DNA of 64,000 nt, from contig NZ_GG704783.1 in the NCBI RefSeq assembly GCF_000160535.1, forward strand, positions 158,850 through 222,849, written 5' to 3'. The notes below the pieces were generated by a model. It did no database searches. It had not been told where the DNA came from and was given only the letters and a program-made list of their open reading frames with translations. The stretch comes from Hallella bergensis DSM 17361 (GTDB lineage Bacteria; Bacteroidota; Bacteroidia; Bacteroidales; Bacteroidaceae). Positions 33,759-42,905 of the stretch are shown in pieces. A program made the translations under genes and the position numbers. Each line of letters starts with the position of its first letter. The stretch's first letter is position 1.

Positions 33759-34037
33759 ATGGAAGATTTCTTTCCTATATACAAAGGCATACAGAAACCG
33801 TTGGAGTTCATGGGCATCAGAGGGCGTTTCCTAACCTTTGCCGCCATTGCCATCGGTGTATCCTTTCTCGGTTTCATCCTTTTTTCCATCATCCTGGGCA
33901 AGCTGGCTGGCTTTATTGCCATGATTGTTCTTGCCCTTGTCGGACTGGCCACCATCTACATACGGCAGCGCAATGGGCTTCACGCCAAGCATCGGAATAA
34001 GGGTATTTACATCTATCATGGGATTTTCAAACACTAA
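33759..34037 (+). CDS. traF: TraF (DUF4133), VirB3-like protein
   Basis: A 92-residue membrane protein of the DUF4133 family. After MEDFFPIYKGIQKPLEFMGIRGRF come two adjacent membrane helices (LTFAAIAIGVSFLGFILFSIIL; AGFIAMIVLALVGLATIYI), then a basic tail. VirB3-like proteins pair with the VirB4 ATPase, whose gene starts 5 nt later. The ATG at 33,759 was chosen as the family start; the longer frame overlaps TraE and is not family-like. Confidence 0.83.
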   Translation: MEDFFPIYKGIQKPLEFMGIRGRFLTFAAIAIGVSFLGFILFSIILGKLAGFIAMIVLALVGLATIYIRQRNGLHAKHRNKGIYIYHGIFKH

Positions 34038-34042
34038 CGGTT

Positions 34043-36922
34043 ATGGTACAGCAAAGAAAACCTTTCGATAAACTTTTCTCCCAGTTGCAGGACATCAGGG
34101 ATAAGGACGGGAAACTGCTCAATACGGTGCTCTGGTCCCAGAAGGGAAATCCGTCCGTACTCTTCGAGATTGAGAATCCCGTGCAGCAATATTGTACCGA
34201 TGCTGACCTATATTGCCTCTTCCAGGACGTACTGGCCAACATTATAAAGACACTCGGTGAGGGGTATGCCCTACAAAAACAGGACATCTTCTGCAAGCAG
34301 GAGTATCACCATGAGCCGGAGGGAGGACAGGAGTTCTTGACCGAAAGCTACTTCAACTACTTCGAGGGACGGGAATATACCGACATACGCACCTTCCTCA
34401 TCGTTACGCAGGAGTGTGCGCACAATGCCTTCGTGAAATACGACGCCAAACGATGGGAGGACTTCCACGTCAAAGTAGCCAAGATAGCTGACATTCTGCA
34501 AGAGAAAGGTATCGCCCACCGCAAGCTGAGCAAGTCGGAGATAGACGAGTATCTTCACCGCTTTATGGCATTCCAGTTCAAGCAGGGTCCATTCTCCATG
34601 ACCAATTTCAAGTGTTCTGATGAGAACCTGAAGATAGGCGACCGGACGGTAAAGTCTTTTCCCTTGGTGGATATAGATGAAATCAATATGCCTAACTTCG
34701 TGAGGCCGTTCCTTTCGGTCAACATCAACGGCACCTACATTGCCACCGACCTCTTCTCTTTCCTAACGGAGATACCTTATACTGACTGCGTCATCTACAA
34801 TCAGGTCATACAAATACCTGCCCAGCGCAGGCTTATGCGCAAGCTGCAAAGCAAAGCGAAGCGCCACGGCTCCATGCCCGATCCGTCGAACCGCATCGCC
34901 AAAGAAGATATAGAACGACTGTTGGACACACTGGCTGTGGATAGCAAACTGATGGTTTATACCAATTTCAATATCCTCGTCAGTTGTCCGCATGACAAGA
35001 TAACGCCGGTTACATCGTACATCGAGACAAAGCTCTACGACTGTGCCATCATGCCCTCTCGATCGGCATATAACCAGCTGGAGCTCTTCACGTGTAGCTT
35101 TCCCGGCAATGGCTATGCCTTCAATCCTGATTACGACCTTTTTCTTACGCTGTCGGATGCGGCGCTCTGCCTATGCTTTAAGGAGCATCTGAAACATTCT
35201 GAGGATACGCCGCTCAAAACCTACTATACAGACAGGCAGGGACTTCCTGTGGCGATAGACATTACCGGTAAGGAGGGAGTACACAAGTACACTGACAATG
35301 CTAATTTCTTCTGTATCGGACCCAGTGGCAGCGGTAAGAGCTTCCACATGAATAGTGTGGTGCGCCAGCTTCTGGAGCAGAATACGGATGTGGTGATGGT
35401 AGATACTGGAGATAGCTACGAGGGTATATGCAGCTACTTCGGTGGCACCTATATCACCTACTCCAAAGAGCATCCCATCTCCATGAATCCGTTTAAGATT
35501 ACGAAGACGGAATACCGACAGAACTTCGGGGAGAAGAAGAACTTTCTCAAATCGCTTATCTTCCTCATCTTCAAGGGAAGCGAGATGCCTTCAAAGATTG
35601 AAGATGCTATCATCAATCAGGTCATCGTGGAGTATTATGACGCTTTCTTCCACCCCTTCCGTGGTTTTTCCGCAGAAGAAAAAGATAGGTTGCGCCACCG
35701 GCTCTTGCTGGAGGATAAAAAGAACGGTGAGTATGAGAAGTATGGTGAGAAGGTGGAGCATAGCTACTATCAAGATTTTGAGGGATATCAGGGAAACACT
35801 TCTGCAAGTGTAAATGCAGAAAGCAGAGATACCATCTTTTCTGAAGCCGAGGTTGCGCATCACATCAAGGCAAAGCGCCAGGTAGAAAAGCTGCATGCTC
35901 TGGTCAATGACCAGGCTGCGACGGAGGGTGAGAAGGTGGCTGCCAACCGTCAACTCATGCGCCTCATGGCTGAGGTTATCGAAGGCAGCTACCTCATGCG
36001 CATCGAACAGAAAATCGAGAAGATGGAGCAGCGCAGACGTAAGATGACGGTCAGGAAGCTGTCCTTCAACACTTTCTATGAATATGCGCTGGAACGTATT
36101 CCACAGCTGATGACCGAAAAGAAGATAGCCTTCGACATTGACAACTTTGCTGCTATTCTCGAACAGTTCTACCGTGGTGGCGAGCTGGAGTGCACGCTGA
36201 ACAACGATCTGGAACAGTCACTCTTCGATGAACGGTTTATTGTCTTCGAGATTGACAAGATCAAAGATGACCCTGTGCTGTTCCCTATCGTGGTGCTCAT
36301 CATCATGGATGTGTTTCTCCAGAAGATGCGTATCAAGAAAGGCCGAAAAGCTCTCATCATCGAAGAGGCATGGAAAGCTATCGCCTCGCCTACGATGGCA
36401 GAATATATCAAGTATCTCTACAAGACGGTGCGTAAGTTCCACGGCATCGCCGGAGTAGTGACACAGGAACTGAACGACGTGATTGATTCTCCCATTGTCA
36501 AGGAGGCTATCATCAACAACAGCGACGTGAAAATTCTGCTTGACCAGGCCAAATTCAAGGATCGGTACGATGACATCGCGGCTATCCTCGGACTGACAGC
36601 GGTTCAACGACAGCAGATCTTCACCATCAACAGTCTTAACAACCACGAGGGGCGGAATTACTTCAAGGAGGTATGGATATGCCGTGGACAGGTATCGGAT
36701 GTGTATGGTGTGGAAGAACCGCCTGAATGTTACTGGGCCTACACCACGGAACGGGCGGAAAAGGAAGCCCTCAAGATTTACACGAAGCATTATGGTGGTA
36801 ACATCCAACGTGCCATCACAGAGATAGAGAAAGACCGCAGAAAGGCAGGGATAAGCAAATATCTCGATTTCGCGCGGCATGTCAACGAACATCAAAACAT
36901 TATGAGCTTATGGAAAAGTTAA
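34043..36922 (+). CDS. traG: TraG, VirB4-type conjugation ATPase
   Basis: The largest motor of the transfer apparatus. The 959-residue protein has an N-terminal VirB4 domain, Walker A in CIGPSGSGKSFHMNSV at about 424-432, a long charged insertion near 520-640 (VEHSYYQDFEGYQGN; coiled-coil-like IEQKIEKMEQRRRKM), and Walker B KALIIEEAWKAI at about 768. KTVRKFHGIAGVVTQEL and the Gln-rich motif III follow. Bacteroidetes TraG is usually 800-850 residues, so this one is long, mainly through the insertion. The next gene overlaps by 13 nt. Confidence 0.92.
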   Translation: MVQQRKPFDKLFSQLQDIRDKDGKLLNTVLWSQKGNPSVLFEIENPVQQYCTDADLYCLFQDVLANIIKTLGEGYALQKQDIFCKQEYHHEPEGGQEFLTESYFNYFEGREYTDIRTFLIVTQECAHNAFVKYDAKRWEDFHVKVAKIADILQEKGIAHRKLSKSEIDEYLHRFMAFQFKQGPFSMTNFKCSDENLKIGDRTVKSFPLVDIDEINMPNFVRPFLSVNINGTYIATDLFSFLTEIPYTDCVIYNQVIQIPAQRRLMRKLQSKAKRHGSMPDPSNRIAKEDIERLLDTLAVDSKLMVYTNFNILVSCPHDKITPVTSYIETKLYDCAIMPSRSAYNQLELFTCSFPGNGYAFNPDYDLFLTLSDAALCLCFKEHLKHSEDTPLKTYYTDRQGLPVAIDITGKEGVHKYTDNANFFCIGPSGSGKSFHMNSVVRQLLEQNTDVVMVDTGDSYEGICSYFGGTYITYSKEHPISMNPFKITKTEYRQNFGEKKNFLKSLIFLIFKGSEMPSKIEDAIINQVIVEYYDAFFHPFRGFSAEEKDRLRHRLLLEDKKNGEYEKYGEKVEHSYYQDFEGYQGNTSASVNAESRDTIFSEAEVAHHIKAKRQVEKLHALVNDQAATEGEKVAANRQLMRLMAEVIEGSYLMRIEQKIEKMEQRRRKMTVRKLSFNTFYEYALERIPQLMTEKKIAFDIDNFAAILEQFYRGGELECTLNNDLEQSLFDERFIVFEIDKIKDDPVLFPIVVLIIMDVFLQKMRIKKGRKALIIEEAWKAIASPTMAEYIKYLYKTVRKFHGIAGVVTQELNDVIDSPIVKEAIINNSDVKILLDQAKFKDRYDDIAAILGLTAVQRQQIFTINSLNNHEGRNYFKEVWICRGQVSDVYGVEEPPECYWAYTTERAEKEALKIYTKHYGGNIQRAITEIEKDRRKAGISKYLDFARHVNEHQNIMSLWKS

Positions 36923-37638
36923 GGTTAATTTTCGTTCTGGCGATGCTCCTTGCCTCGCTGAACATTCGGGCTGGCTGGCGAGTGGTGATAGACAAGAAGA
37001 CCACGGCCGCCGTTATGTCCAATGCTGCTTCGCAGAAACTCATAGAGGACAGGCACAACGGGCGTCTGGATTCCATCAATACCAAGCAAGAGAAGCTGAT
37101 GAAATATACAGCTACGATGGCAAGCATCAAGGAACTTTACCAACTCTCCATGCAGAACATCACTGGTTTTGGGGAAGAAAGCAGATACTACGGTGAAATC
37201 GTCTCGCTCACAGCCAGCATCTTCAAGGATGTGCCCATCGTGCTGAAACAGCTCGGCAAGTCACCGGGCAAGAACTATGTGGTATGCCTCAATGAGATGA
37301 CCAATCTCGTATCCGAGACGCAAGGACTGGTACACGACTTTGTGGATATTGTAAACAACGGCAAGGTACGCAATCCTTTGGACACGGCCAAAGATGATGG
37401 CCAGGACGACGGATATAACCTGCTCAACCGCTATGAGCGGCTGACGATGGCCAACAAGATCTACAGTCGTCTGCTTGAAATCCACTATAAGCTGAAGGTT
37501 ATGGTGATGATGTGCCAGTTCGGTAACAACTGGGGGGACGTGCTCATGGCCATTGACGTGGAGTCGTGGGCTGCCTATATCACGGCTCAAAACTCCGTTG
37601 ACGGGTTGATTGATAACTGGAACGGCTTGGGTGTCTAA
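36910..37638 (+). CDS. VirB5-like periplasmic conjugation protein, copy 1
   Basis: A 242-residue protein with a signal peptide (MEKLRLIFVLAMLLASLNIRAG) and an all-helical mature part. The end, DVESWAAYITAQNSVDGLIDNW, closely resembles the end of the protein at 55,772 and less closely that at 37,652. A helical secreted protein right after VirB4 occupies the TraI/VirB5 place in these operons. VirB5 proteins act as minor pilus or adhesion subunits. Family name is by position and shape rather than firm recognition. Confidence 0.6.
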   Translation: MEKLRLIFVLAMLLASLNIRAGWRVVIDKKTTAAVMSNAASQKLIEDRHNGRLDSINTKQEKLMKYTATMASIKELYQLSMQNITGFGEESRYYGEIVSLTASIFKDVPIVLKQLGKSPGKNYVVCLNEMTNLVSETQGLVHDFVDIVNNGKVRNPLDTAKDDGQDDGYNLLNRYERLTMANKIYSRLLEIHYKLKVMVMMCQFGNNWGDVLMAIDVESWAAYITAQNSVDGLIDNWNGLGV

Positions 37639-37651
37639 AAATGTTTGGCTT

Positions 37652-38347
37652 ATGAAAAAGGCATGGAATATAAAAAGATATGGGCTGTTGTTATGGTGCT
37701 TCATGGTAGCAGCTCCCATCTTTGCCGATGTTATACCGACGCCGAGGGATCCGCTAACCATTGAAGCCCTTATCAGTCTCCATAAACTCATCAAGGGTGA
37801 AGAGGACAAGGCCTTGGCAAAGGTGGCAACGAGTTTTGGTGAACAGAGCATCATCACAAAGGGTGCTACCAAGTTCAATGATGTCAGAACGACCTTGGAC
37901 AGCAAATTGAATAATGGCTATTCCTACGTCATCTTAGCCAGTGCATTGGGTTCGACAGTCAACAGCATGTATCGCTTGATACAGGAGTACTCACAGTTTA
38001 CACGCTCCACTTTTCAATATACCTTAAAGAAGCCGATGGTGGCATGGTACTATACAGAAGCGAATATGGCTTGTGCAAGAGAAATCAAAAACATCAAAGC
38101 CCTTTATGCATCGCTTGCCGCCAGCGGTGTCAATGTAATGAAGGCCTCGATGGACGAGAAGCTTCACCTTATCATGGAGTTGAAGACTTCCATAGAAAAC
38201 ATGAGAGGTATCATCGACGGTGCCAACGTCTGGTGTAGCATCATTACCGTCGGCGGGGTCAGATACGATTATATTTGGGACATCCTCAACAGTGAGGTGA
38301 CAGACAAAATAGCAGAAGGAGTAATTAACAAATGGAACAGTATTTGA
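37652..38347 (+). CDS. VirB5-like periplasmic conjugation protein, copy 2
   Basis: A 231-residue protein starting MKKAWNIKRYGLLLWCFMVA with cleavage likely after APIFAD. It is helical throughout, with TIEALISLHKLIKGEEDKAL, SYVILASALGSTVNSMYRLI and a C-terminal KIAEGVINKWNSI. It shares layout and the final Trp-containing helix with its upstream neighbour, so the two look like an old tandem duplication. It overlaps the next gene by 16 nt. The ATG at 37,652 is chosen because the signal peptide begins there. Confidence 0.6.
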   Translation: MKKAWNIKRYGLLLWCFMVAAPIFADVIPTPRDPLTIEALISLHKLIKGEEDKALAKVATSFGEQSIITKGATKFNDVRTTLDSKLNNGYSYVILASALGSTVNSMYRLIQEYSQFTRSTFQYTLKKPMVAWYYTEANMACAREIKNIKALYASLAASGVNVMKASMDEKLHLIMELKTSIENMRGIIDGANVWCSIITVGGVRYDYIWDILNSEVTDKIAEGVINKWNSI

Positions 38348-39024
38348 GAAAATTTCTATTCATCACGGCTGGGTTACTTTATCTTTCCCTGTCCACATTT
38401 GCACAGCATCCGACCTACGATGACCAGAAGGAAAAGCAGTGGAAGTCGATGGAGAACGGACCATGGGACTTTGCTCCAGCATGGTATTATTACTTATTAC
38501 ACAAGAAATATAGCGGCGGTGAGGCTTACTGGCAATGGAGATTTCTCAAATCTGGCTGGAGAGTTAGGTTTAAGGAAAGTAAGTCCAGCGTGAAACGCAT
38601 CATGCCCACTCGTATCACCGCCGAAGAGACGCAACGACAGAAGATGAAGGAAACCGAGCAGGAACGTGCGAAGATAGAAGAACTCTACAAGGAGGAAGTG
38701 GCGCGTGCCGCTGACAGGAATGTCGATCTGGTTTATTCCTCCTTCAAAGCCGACTTCGAACGCATGCAGAAATCTATTTCCGACGGACTGCTCTTCTGTA
38801 TGCAGAGGAGCAGCGGCAAACTGAAATTTCAGGTCGATGAGCTGACCCGGCAGAACGAGATGATTTGCCAGGATATAGCCTATATCCATCGGACGGGTGT
38901 GGGATATGAACTTGAAAACGCCAAACGGCAGAAAGCCTACCAACAATATAAGAAACAGATGGAGGAAATTGTCAGCCGCGTGGCGCATCTTGTAGGCATG
39001 GCGCAAAACTATTACAAACGATAA
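38332..39024 (+). CDS. Secreted coiled-coil conjugation protein of unknown function
   Basis: A 230-residue protein with a signal peptide ending LSLSTFAQ. A Trp- and Tyr-rich segment follows (NGPWDFAPAWYYYLLHKKYS; YWQWRFLKSGWRVRF), then long charged helices (RQKMKETEQERAKIEELYKE) likely to form a coiled coil. Such proteins are found between the VirB5-like and TraJ genes of Bacteroidetes elements. No enzymatic motif is visible. The 16-nt overlap with the preceding gene and 4-nt gap to traJ place it inside the transfer operon. Confidence 0.65.
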   Translation: MEQYLRKFLFITAGLLYLSLSTFAQHPTYDDQKEKQWKSMENGPWDFAPAWYYYLLHKKYSGGEAYWQWRFLKSGWRVRFKESKSSVKRIMPTRITAEETQRQKMKETEQERAKIEELYKEEVARAADRNVDLVYSSFKADFERMQKSISDGLLFCMQRSSGKLKFQVDELTRQNEMICQDIAYIHRTGVGYELENAKRQKAYQQYKKQMEEIVSRVAHLVGMAQNYYKR

Positions 39025-39028
39025 AATT

Positions 39029-40387
39029 ATGGTTACAGATATTTTGATGAATATTGCAAGTCAGCTACTCACCATGGGACTGCCCTCTATTGACCAAAGC
39101 CTTGAGAAGCTGCTGGTGGCGATGGAGACTTTTCCGAAGTCGGCGGTGCTGGGCAACACCGTGGGCTACGCCCGTGTCATAGGCTTGTGCCTCGCCCTTT
39201 GTGTGGGTTCCTACGAGTGCTGGATGATGATGCTTGGGCGTAGGGCGATGGACGTAATGAAACTTCTCCGCATCGTGGGACTGTCCATCTGCATCACTTA
39301 CAGTTCTTGGATCTGTCAGGAACTGGCCCGACCGGGCAAAGCGTTGGAGGCGACCACCAAACAGATGGCGAGCAGCAAGAACAAGGAAGTGGCTGCGCTG
39401 GAACTCAAAGTAGCACAGAAGCAGTCGGACTATCTCAAACGACTCCGCCAGGTGCAGGACAGTATTGAGACAGCGAAGCAGGTACAGACCATCGGGGAGG
39501 ATGCCCATTGGTGGGATAAGCTCATCTACAACATGGAAAATCTGGGCACGACCATCAACAACTATGCGCAGCGAGCCACCGTAGCCGCTGAGACAAAGGT
39601 GTCGGAATGGATAAACGACGTGATACGTTTCATCGGTGAACTGATATTCCAGATGTCGTATTATGGCATCTTGGTAGCCCAGCGTATTTTCATGGCCATA
39701 CTGGCCACATTTGCCCCCATCATGTTCGCCCTCTCGATAGTACCGCCATGGAACAGTGCATGGTCGCAATGGATCAGCAAATATCTGTCCTTGTCGCTAT
39801 GGGGATTTGTCACCTATATGTGCCTGTACTATATTGACTTCATCCTGATGTATAACCTCGGCGAGGACCTCAATGCCTATGGCAGGCTTCTGCAGGGGCA
39901 GGTGAACTCTTGGGGACAGATAGGCGCTTTGGGCATTCAGGGCATCGGCTCCAACTGCATGTATGCTATGGGTATGCTGGTGGGTGCCTATATCATCCGT
40001 TTCGTCCCTGAAGTGGCATCATGGCTAATTCCAGGTGGTGTGAGTTCAAGTGCTGGCAGTGCAGCCGGAGGTGTCGTGGCAGGAGCCGTAGGTGGAGCTG
40101 TGGGCAGTGCCGCTTCTACTGGAGTGGGTATCGCTTCAGTGGCTACACCAATGGCGGGGTCGGCACTCTCTGGTGCGGCGCATCTTGGCGCAGCTGGTAT
40201 GGCAGGAGCTGTGAGCGGCGCAAGTGGCTATTCTGATGGCGGAGTGGCTACTATGGCTGGAGTCATGGGAGGTGCTGCCTCAGGTATAGCGAAAGAGGCC
40301 AAACACATGTTCACAGAAAGCTCTGCTGGCAAGGCGGCATCGAAGATGGGCAGCTCCATGAGAGATTCTTATAACAGAGGAAAATAA
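39029..40387 (+). CDS. traJ: TraJ, VirB6-like channel protein
   Basis: A 452-residue polytopic membrane protein. N-terminal helices (VIGLCLALCVGSYECWMMML) precede a coiled stretch at about 110-150 (ALELKVAQKQSDYLKRLRQV). The conserved TraJ core follows (FIGELIFQMSYYGILVAQRIF, ATFAPIMFALSIVPPWNSAWSQWISKYLSLSLWG at about 215-265). A tail rich in Gly, Ala and Ser runs from about residue 335. The core is the clear TraJ signature. The low-complexity tail is unusual in length and probably exposed. Confidence 0.88.
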   Translation: MVTDILMNIASQLLTMGLPSIDQSLEKLLVAMETFPKSAVLGNTVGYARVIGLCLALCVGSYECWMMMLGRRAMDVMKLLRIVGLSICITYSSWICQELARPGKALEATTKQMASSKNKEVAALELKVAQKQSDYLKRLRQVQDSIETAKQVQTIGEDAHWWDKLIYNMENLGTTINNYAQRATVAAETKVSEWINDVIRFIGELIFQMSYYGILVAQRIFMAILATFAPIMFALSIVPPWNSAWSQWISKYLSLSLWGFVTYMCLYYIDFILMYNLGEDLNAYGRLLQGQVNSWGQIGALGIQGIGSNCMYAMGMLVGAYIIRFVPEVASWLIPGGVSSSAGSAAGGVVAGAVGGAVGSAASTGVGIASVATPMAGSALSGAAHLGAAGMAGAVSGASGYSDGGVATMAGVMGGAASGIAKEAKHMFTESSAGKAASKMGSSMRDSYNRGK

Positions 40388-40404
40388 ACTAAAAACGACA
40401 GGAT

Positions 40405-41001
40405 ATGTTAATACAAAGTTTGGAACAGAAAACAAGGCTCGCGCTGACAACTGTACTGCTGACCATCATCGGCAGTACGGTGGTCTGTGCCTGCTGCATC
40501 TTCTACTGTGCCAAGTTGGTAACGGAAGAGCGTAATCAGATTTATGTCCTCGATGGCGACATTCCTTTCCTCGCTGAAAGGAGTAAGCAAGAGGCGAATT
40601 TTGTCATGGAGGCAAAAGCACACATCCAGCTCTTCCATCAATATTTCTTCAATCTGCCACCCGATGACGACTATATCAAATGGACACTGTCCAAAGCCAT
40701 GTATATGGCGGACGGTACGGCACTGAAACAGAAACAGGCGATGGAGGAAAATGGTTTTTACTCGGACATTGTCTCTTCTTCGGCCGTGTGCATGATCATC
40801 TGTGACTCCATCAAGCTGGACGAACACACTCGGAAATTCAAATACTACGGTACGCAGATTATTAAACGTCGTTCACGCGACATGAAACGCTCTCTTATTA
40901 CGGTGGGCGGCATTGAGAATGTGCCCCGGACAAGGAACAATCCGCACGGTCTGCTTATTACCAACTGGAGAACATTGGAGAACAAGGATTTAGACTACTA
41001 A
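40405..41001 (+). CDS. traK: TraK, VirB8-like protein
   Basis: A 198-residue bitopic inner-membrane protein. Its membrane helix is at about 14-37 (LTTVLLTIIGSTVVCACCIFY). The periplasmic domain carries the family-type AHIQLFHQYFFNLPPDDDYIKW and ends with IENVPRTRNNPHGLLITNWRTL. VirB8 proteins scaffold the secretion channel. Length and position between TraJ and TraL are as expected. Confidence 0.88.
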   Translation: MLIQSLEQKTRLALTTVLLTIIGSTVVCACCIFYCAKLVTEERNQIYVLDGDIPFLAERSKQEANFVMEAKAHIQLFHQYFFNLPPDDDYIKWTLSKAMYMADGTALKQKQAMEENGFYSDIVSSSAVCMIICDSIKLDEHTRKFKYYGTQIIKRRSRDMKRSLITVGGIENVPRTRNNPHGLLITNWRTLENKDLDY

Positions 41002-41005
41002 GGGT

Positions 41006-41482
41006 ATGAGGAAGAAAATGAAACGTGCGAAAGAAGCCAAAGCCAGATGGGAACAGGAAACCAAGGGGAAGCTGGAGTCCTTTGTAAGGAAGCTCTCTTT
41101 GCAATGGAAGATACGGGAACGGATAGATGCTGCCAACGCATGGGCTGTGAAACATCCGAAACGTACGGCAGCCATGACCATCGGTGCGCTGGTCTGTTCG
41201 CTCTGCTTGGGGATAGTCGTGTCCCTCTATACTCCGCAACCCAGCAAGGATATTGTAGGGGAGATAGAGAATGTGCAGCCTATGTTCGCCGGACTGCAGA
41301 GCATACAGAACGGCAAGAACGTACAGGTTCGAGAGGTCGGACAACTGGCTCTGCGAGGACAGCGGCTGAAATGGGAACTGGATTCCTTGGTGCGTATTCC
41401 TATCAAGACGCATCAGGATTCCACACTTATCATCTATAAATATAGGCAGCTCGAAATGATAGTGACAAACTTAAAACATTAA
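41006..41482 (+). CDS. TraL-like single-pass membrane protein (DUF3989-type)
   Basis: A 158-residue protein. It has a basic cytoplasmic start (MRKKMKRAKEAKARWEQETK), one membrane helix at about 53-73 (AAMTIGALVCSLCLGIVVSLY) and a periplasmic C-terminus. It fills the TraL slot between TraK and TraM. Function within the channel is unknown. Gaps of 4 nt on both sides indicate tight coupling. Confidence 0.7.
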   Translation: MRKKMKRAKEAKARWEQETKGKLESFVRKLSLQWKIRERIDAANAWAVKHPKRTAAMTIGALVCSLCLGIVVSLYTPQPSKDIVGEIENVQPMFAGLQSIQNGKNVQVREVGQLALRGQRLKWELDSLVRIPIKTHQDSTLIIYKYRQLEMIVTNLKH

Positions 41483-41486
41483 TGAT

Positions 41487-42875
41487 ATGAAAGAACTGAT
41501 TAAGAAATTCTTGCTTAAAGCTGGACTAAGAAAGGAGGATGATCCGTCGGACGCTGCACGGACGGAGACTGATGCAGAAGCGCAGGGCGAGAACAAGGAA
41601 GAGTCCGACGAAAGGGAAAAGACAAGTCCGAAAGAACCTCCAGTGGTGAAGCCCTTGTCACAGGGCAAGAGTTGGTGGCGCATCGATTTCAAGCAGCCCA
41701 AGTATATCTTTCCATTGGCCATTCTCCTGCCCATCTTGTTCTTAGGCTATGAGCTGATAGGTGTGTTCGGAGGTCAGGACGATGCCAAGAAGGGCGTTGC
41801 CACCGACAGTATCAACGCTTCGCTGCCCACAGCAGCCAATGATGAAATGGGGGACAAGATGGCGGAGATGAACAAACGTTATAACGAGGAAGATGCGGCA
41901 TCGGCAGTGAACGGCATCGGTGAGGACCAGCCACAGCAGGACTCGCTCAGCAACAGTTATCAAGAGCATGAGCTGGACGATATAGACCGGCAGAATGCTA
42001 TCAATGCACAGCGGCAGAAGGACATGGAAGCCTTGCAACAACGACTGGAACAGTCTCGGAAGCACATCAATGCCTATGAGGGTGGAAATTACGGCGGTGC
42101 ATCCAGATACGGTTCTGGCAGCAGCTACGGCCGTAGATCCCGACAAACGGAGATGGATGACTATGCAAGGGAGGTGGAAGCGATTCAGAAGAGAAGCCTT
42201 GCCCGGCAAAAATCCTTGGATAGGAGCATGGGCATCGGCGATGAGGATGAAAGTGTCAAAGAATCAAAAGTGTCACAACCCTTCAATGCAACTAATCGTA
42301 AGACCAAAGAGAAACCAGCTATTGTCAAGAAGGTGATGGAGGGTAATGCGGATAAGTTCAACACCGTCAGTGCCGAGTCTACGGCGGAGGTTCCGTTGAT
42401 CCGTGCCATGATAGACAAGACGACCAAAGCACACGAGGGTACGCGCCTCCGCTTCAAACTCCTCGATGATGTGACGCTCAAAGGGACAAAACTGAAGAAG
42501 GGTACCTATCTCTATGGTACGGTGACGGGATTCGGTCAGCAGCGTGTCATGGCTTCCATCACCAGCATCTTGGTCAAGGATAAATTCATCAAGGTGGGAC
42601 TATCCGTCTATGACAATGACGGCATGGAGGGCTTTTATGTGCCGGAATCGGCATTCCGTGACTTGATGAAGGATGCCAAGGCGAACGCCTTGCAGAGCAA
42701 TATCAACTTCGACGGTGGGTATGGTGGCGGACTGAGTTCTGAGGCAGTGGCTCTGCAGGCCCTACAGAACATGTACCAATCAGCAACCTCTGCCGTATCT
42801 GCCAATATCAGAAAGAACAAGGCACGAATCAAGTACAACACCATCGTCTATCTGGTCAATACCAATGCTGAGTAG
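41487..42875 (+). CDS. traM: TraM, VirB10-like protein
   Basis: A 462-residue protein bridging inner and outer membranes. An acidic cytoplasmic N-terminus precedes a membrane helix at about 70-92 (YIFPLAILLPILFLGYELIG). A long low-complexity periplasmic linker follows, rich in Gln, Glu and Gly (YGGASRYGSGSSYGRRSRQ). The conserved C-terminal TraM domain has STAEVPLIRAMIDKTTKAHEGTRLRFKLLDD and KKGTYLYGTVTGFGQQRVM. This is the normal layout for conjugative transposon TraM. Confidence 0.9.
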   Translation: MKELIKKFLLKAGLRKEDDPSDAARTETDAEAQGENKEESDEREKTSPKEPPVVKPLSQGKSWWRIDFKQPKYIFPLAILLPILFLGYELIGVFGGQDDAKKGVATDSINASLPTAANDEMGDKMAEMNKRYNEEDAASAVNGIGEDQPQQDSLSNSYQEHELDDIDRQNAINAQRQKDMEALQQRLEQSRKHINAYEGGNYGGASRYGSGSSYGRRSRQTEMDDYAREVEAIQKRSLARQKSLDRSMGIGDEDESVKESKVSQPFNATNRKTKEKPAIVKKVMEGNADKFNTVSAESTAEVPLIRAMIDKTTKAHEGTRLRFKLLDDVTLKGTKLKKGTYLYGTVTGFGQQRVMASITSILVKDKFIKVGLSVYDNDGMEGFYVPESAFRDLMKDAKANALQSNINFDGGYGGGLSSEAVALQALQNMYQSATSAVSANIRKNKARIKYNTIVYLVNTNAE

Positions 42876-42905
42876 CATTCAACAATTCATCAAACATTAG
42901 AAAAT

